Shown here: piece after piece, positions 60,836 to 64,000 of the stretch
How the letters are laid out: each line of letters begins with the position of its first letter
How positions within the stretch are numbered: position 1 is the first letter of the stretch
Assembly (NCBI GenBank): GCA_963277665.1
Contig: OY728153.1
Span: 270,294,250 to 270,358,249 of the forward strand
Direction of reading: 5' to 3'
DNA from: Viscum album
Taxonomy: Eukaryota; Streptophyta; Magnoliopsida; Santalales; Viscaceae
Length of the DNA: 64,000 nucleotides
Notes under the pieces: generated by a model
What the model was told of the DNA's origin: nothing
Seen by the model: only the letters and a program-made list of their open reading frames with translations
Databases searched by the model: none
Position numbers and translations under genes: made by a program

Positions 60836-61760
60836 AAGGTATGGGCCCGTAAGGGGCTCTCCCTCCTTAGGTTTTCTCCTCATCGCTGCCACCTTCCTCC
60901 TCGGGTGGGCGTGGCTCATCCTCCCCTTTCTCGGCGAGATCCTGGTGGAGGTTCCCCTGTTGGGGTGGTGTTTCATGGGCTCAACTTTCTCGGCATTCCA
61001 CATCAATGTTGACATGTTCCTCACTCAACTACCATATGTTGGATAGGGCTTCTTGGTGGCACGATGATGACCCAGCGACCGAGTTCCTTGCTTTCGTGGT
61101 TTGTGGATTTTCTACTCGCCCTCTATTGTGTGTGTGGGTGGATAATCATGTATTCTTGAGAGATTGAGTTGGCGGTGACGGGATTTTGGTTCTGGTTTGA
61201 CAATATGTTGCTGGTCTGGTGATGTGATTCAAGATTCTATTGTTTTAAGATGGTTTCAAGGTGATGCATGGCTGAGATCCATGGATCCAAGGATGCAGAA
61301 GGCTTCTGTATTTGATTTTTTTCATATTGATTTCACTGATTTTGGTTTTGGTTCTGCGGCTTTTGATTCTCTCTCGAATGGTGGTTTGATGTTTTTTATT
61401 GTGCTTTTGGTTTATTTCTCTTTTTGGCCACTTCAGATGGGGACGACGATGATCTGGTTTTTGGAAGTCGGCTTCAGTGATGTTGTGATCCCCTTCCTCT
61501 TTGACGGTGATGATGAACGCCGGTGAAGCTCATCGGTGATTCAGTTTGCGGATTCTCAAGTTTTCTCGGGTGTGTTTCGAGGATGACCATGGTTTGTTGT
61601 GTTGTAGGAATCGAGGGATCCCGTGCTTCGAGGCCACCACATTGGTTCGTGGCTCAAGGTGGTGAGCGACAGTTTTTTGAATGTTGAAATTTTAATTTGA
61701 AAGTGCGAGTCGTGGCTATTTGGACTGTGTGGTTTGGATTCATGTATTGGGGTACCAGAA
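60836..61760. other. GC-richer island of unknown origin
   Basis: The island stands out sharply from AT-rich flanks. A 109-codon plus frame (61197-61526) and a 67-codon minus frame (60821-61024) lie in it; neither resembles a family I know. The plus strand from 61060 on is G/T-rich, with GATTTTGGTTCTGG-like words, as in untranslated leaders of some plant LINEs or captured gene fragments. No boundaries, inverted repeats or target duplication were found. Confidence 0.3.
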
Positions 61761-63750
61761 ACCCTTAAAACGTCTCTTAGAAAATAAAAAAAATGGTTTG
61801 GAAATTCATTTGTAAAAGTGTTTTCCTCAATGGACAAAACCTAGTAAAAATTAAATATTACAATCTAAAAAAGAAAAAGGTTTAGATAAAAAATCAAGAT
61901 TCTAGTTTTGAAAAATATGGTCAAATTTTAATATTTTGAAAGGAGTTCAACCTACCTCATGTTTAATTCACATTTTATTCTAAACTTATATTTTTCTCCT
62001 TGGTGAACACATACAGAACACCAATTTAACCGATAAGTTAAAAAATGAACAATATTTGAAACAAAACATAATAGATGAGTGAGAAGAAACAATATAAAAA
62101 AATTAAAAAATATTTATAACTCAACTATCTATTGTAACACACATAGAACAACCTAGATTAAGAGTTAATTTCATATAAAATTTGAATACAATGTTTTTAA
62201 AATTAATAGTAACCAAGAAATTCAAATTCAATTGAAAATATAAAATATACACCCAAAGTTTAACCAAGAAAACATATTTTTAATAGAGAAATAAAAATAT
62301 GATACTAATTTGTATCCATGGGGAAATAAAAATTATTAAACACCTAAAATCATCCTAACAATCTCAAAATGTAAGAAAAATTTAGATCTAATGGAAATAA
62401 AATATACTACTCAAGAACAATAAATTATCAAAATATTTAATGGATTCATTATGTGGGATTCATTAAATACACTTATTCACATATGAATATCCCACCCCAT
62501 TAAAAAACCTAAAATTTTCGTCAATATTGAGCTTCAAGGTGGAAGGAACCATTAAGGATGTTTATGTTTAAAATTACTTATATATCAGCAGTTCAGAATC
62601 ATTAAAACGGGTCACAAAAATCTAAATCTTATGTTTTGAACCACAAATTCCTTCAAAAAATAACAGAAAACATGCAAAAAGATATATATCTTTCCACTTC
62701 ATAAGATATTAGTTTAAATGCAATATATTTTAAGGTAAAGTGCATTCAATAACATGAAATTAAAAATGATTTTCATTTATATAAAAAAATAAGTATGAAA
62801 AACCATTATTTTAGTAGAAAAGAACATTTTAAATAGAAAAATCAATCAATTAAAATTTATTTATGATTTTAATATGAAAATAGAACTTTTAAAACAATTT
62901 CCTTAATTCCAATACAATTAAAAGCTGTTTTTAGAGTGATGAAACAAGATTTTAAATCTATTTCACAACAATTATTAACAATGCATATTTATGAATGAAA
63001 AAAATCCATATTTAATTCAAAATATGATCTATATTCTGACATTTCCACCAATATTTATTGAATGGGTACACATGATTCAATTTATACATATCAATAATAT
63101 TCAATTGCACATTGTATATAACATGTATGTAAATCAAATTTAGTATGTTGGCATGTTCATTTTAGTACAAAAAACAAGAGTAAAATGCAAGTAAATTTAT
63201 ACCTTCCCTTACAATTATTTTCATGAATATAATAAAAATTTAAATAATAAAAATAAATAAAGAGTAAAAATAAAACATGATATTCCTATTCTAATTAGGA
63301 TGAAGATAAAAATATTTTTTCACAATGTAGAATATGATGCCTTATATTTCCCTAAAAAGAAACCACAAAAACATTATTAAATTTGAAATAAAAGTAAACC
63401 ATACTAGGAAGTATTTAATATAGGTATAAATTTGTATAAAATGATATTTAGATGAGTGTCTATCTAATTTATACTTTATTTCTTATATATAAAAAATAAT
63501 TTTTTAATAAGTCTAAAAAAGTTAAAACATAAAAAAGGATACTCTTCGGATAACCCTCTAAGGGGTTGTATGTTTATACTCTCCATATCTAAATGTCTTG
63601 TATTAATCTTCAATAAAATGAAGTATGTGGTTTCTTTATTACGAATCACCAAATATACTTAATTCTTATTAATTTATATACACATTAGTTACTAATATTA
63701 GCATAAAAAACTTATGATATGAGATATTCTTTGAAAATACCTAAAGATTT
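61761..63750. other. AT-rich sequence, no gene recognised
   Basis: Homopolymer-rich, very low GC, no long frame on either strand and no repeat partner in the window. Confidence 0.5.
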
Positions 63751-64000
63751 CACCACACCTCTTCAAGTTCTTTTCCAATTATATGATCCATTGCAGGTAG
63801 ATAAAAAAAACTAAGAGATCTATCCTCAATAAAAATTCCCATCCAGTAAACTTTTACACTTCCACTTAAACTTTTTCCACCTATATTGTGGCTTCCAATC
63901 TATTATCCTCAACATCTACCACAATTGAATTTTCAATAAAAACTAGGAGTTCCAAAAGTTCATCCAAAGGTTTATTATAAAATTACAATTGACTCTATAG
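63751..64000 (-). other. possible edge of a coding relic
   Basis: On the minus strand the last 250 bases are less AT-biased and read, with stops, like protein (DELLELLVFIENSIVVDVED). I do not recognise the family. It may be the edge of a transposon gene that continues beyond the window. Confidence 0.2.

Overview
This window looks like intergenic DNA from a large, repeat-rich angiosperm genome. I found no intact host gene, no rRNA or tRNA gene, and nothing bacterial. Four things point to a plant: Ty3/gypsy retrotransposons of Tekay/Del type with initiator-Met-tRNA primer-binding sites, LTRs of 3-5 kb, a CACTA DNA transposon with TGT target duplications, and many CGA-to-TGA changes typical of decayed methylated DNA. 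The AT-rich background and very long LTRs suit a big-genome species; I cannot name it.

Layout. 1-5.5 kb: decayed sequence with a possible copia-like LTR (minus) and a possible gypsy-like LTR start (plus, 4099). 5506-28029: a minus-strand LTR element with about 4.9-kb LTRs and only about 1.5 kb of its own interior, no recognisable coding capacity (LARD-like). Inside it at 10736-21981 sits a complete but dead plus-strand Tekay-type element (gag, protease, RT, RNase H, integrase, chromodomain-like end) with ATTTA target duplications. 28.0-29.4 kb: an LTR-tail-like relic. About 29.4-40.7 kb: a second minus-strand gypsy element with decayed protease, RT, RNase H and integrase and 3.85-kb LTRs, one truncated. 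40.7-44.3 kb: relic sequence carrying a 48-bp tandem array. 44346-59754: a Tekay-like minus-strand element with TTAAA target duplications whose interior encodes only Gag (TR-GAG type). Its 3' LTR was split by a 7.0-kb CACTA transposon (45067-52067, TGT target duplications). 59.8-64 kb: AT-rich DNA with one unexplained GC-richer island near 60.84-61.75 kb.

How the parts relate. The Gag-only element and the dead Tekay element share Gag sequence, LTR termini, a 15-nt leader motif and LTR minisatellites, so the first probably depended on relatives of the second for enzymes. The LARD-like element and the 29-41 kb element share LTR architecture: a TATA box at a fixed distance from the LTR start and a roughly 200-bp degenerate repeat downstream. 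Insertion order: LARD-like before Tekay-type; Gag-only element before CACTA.
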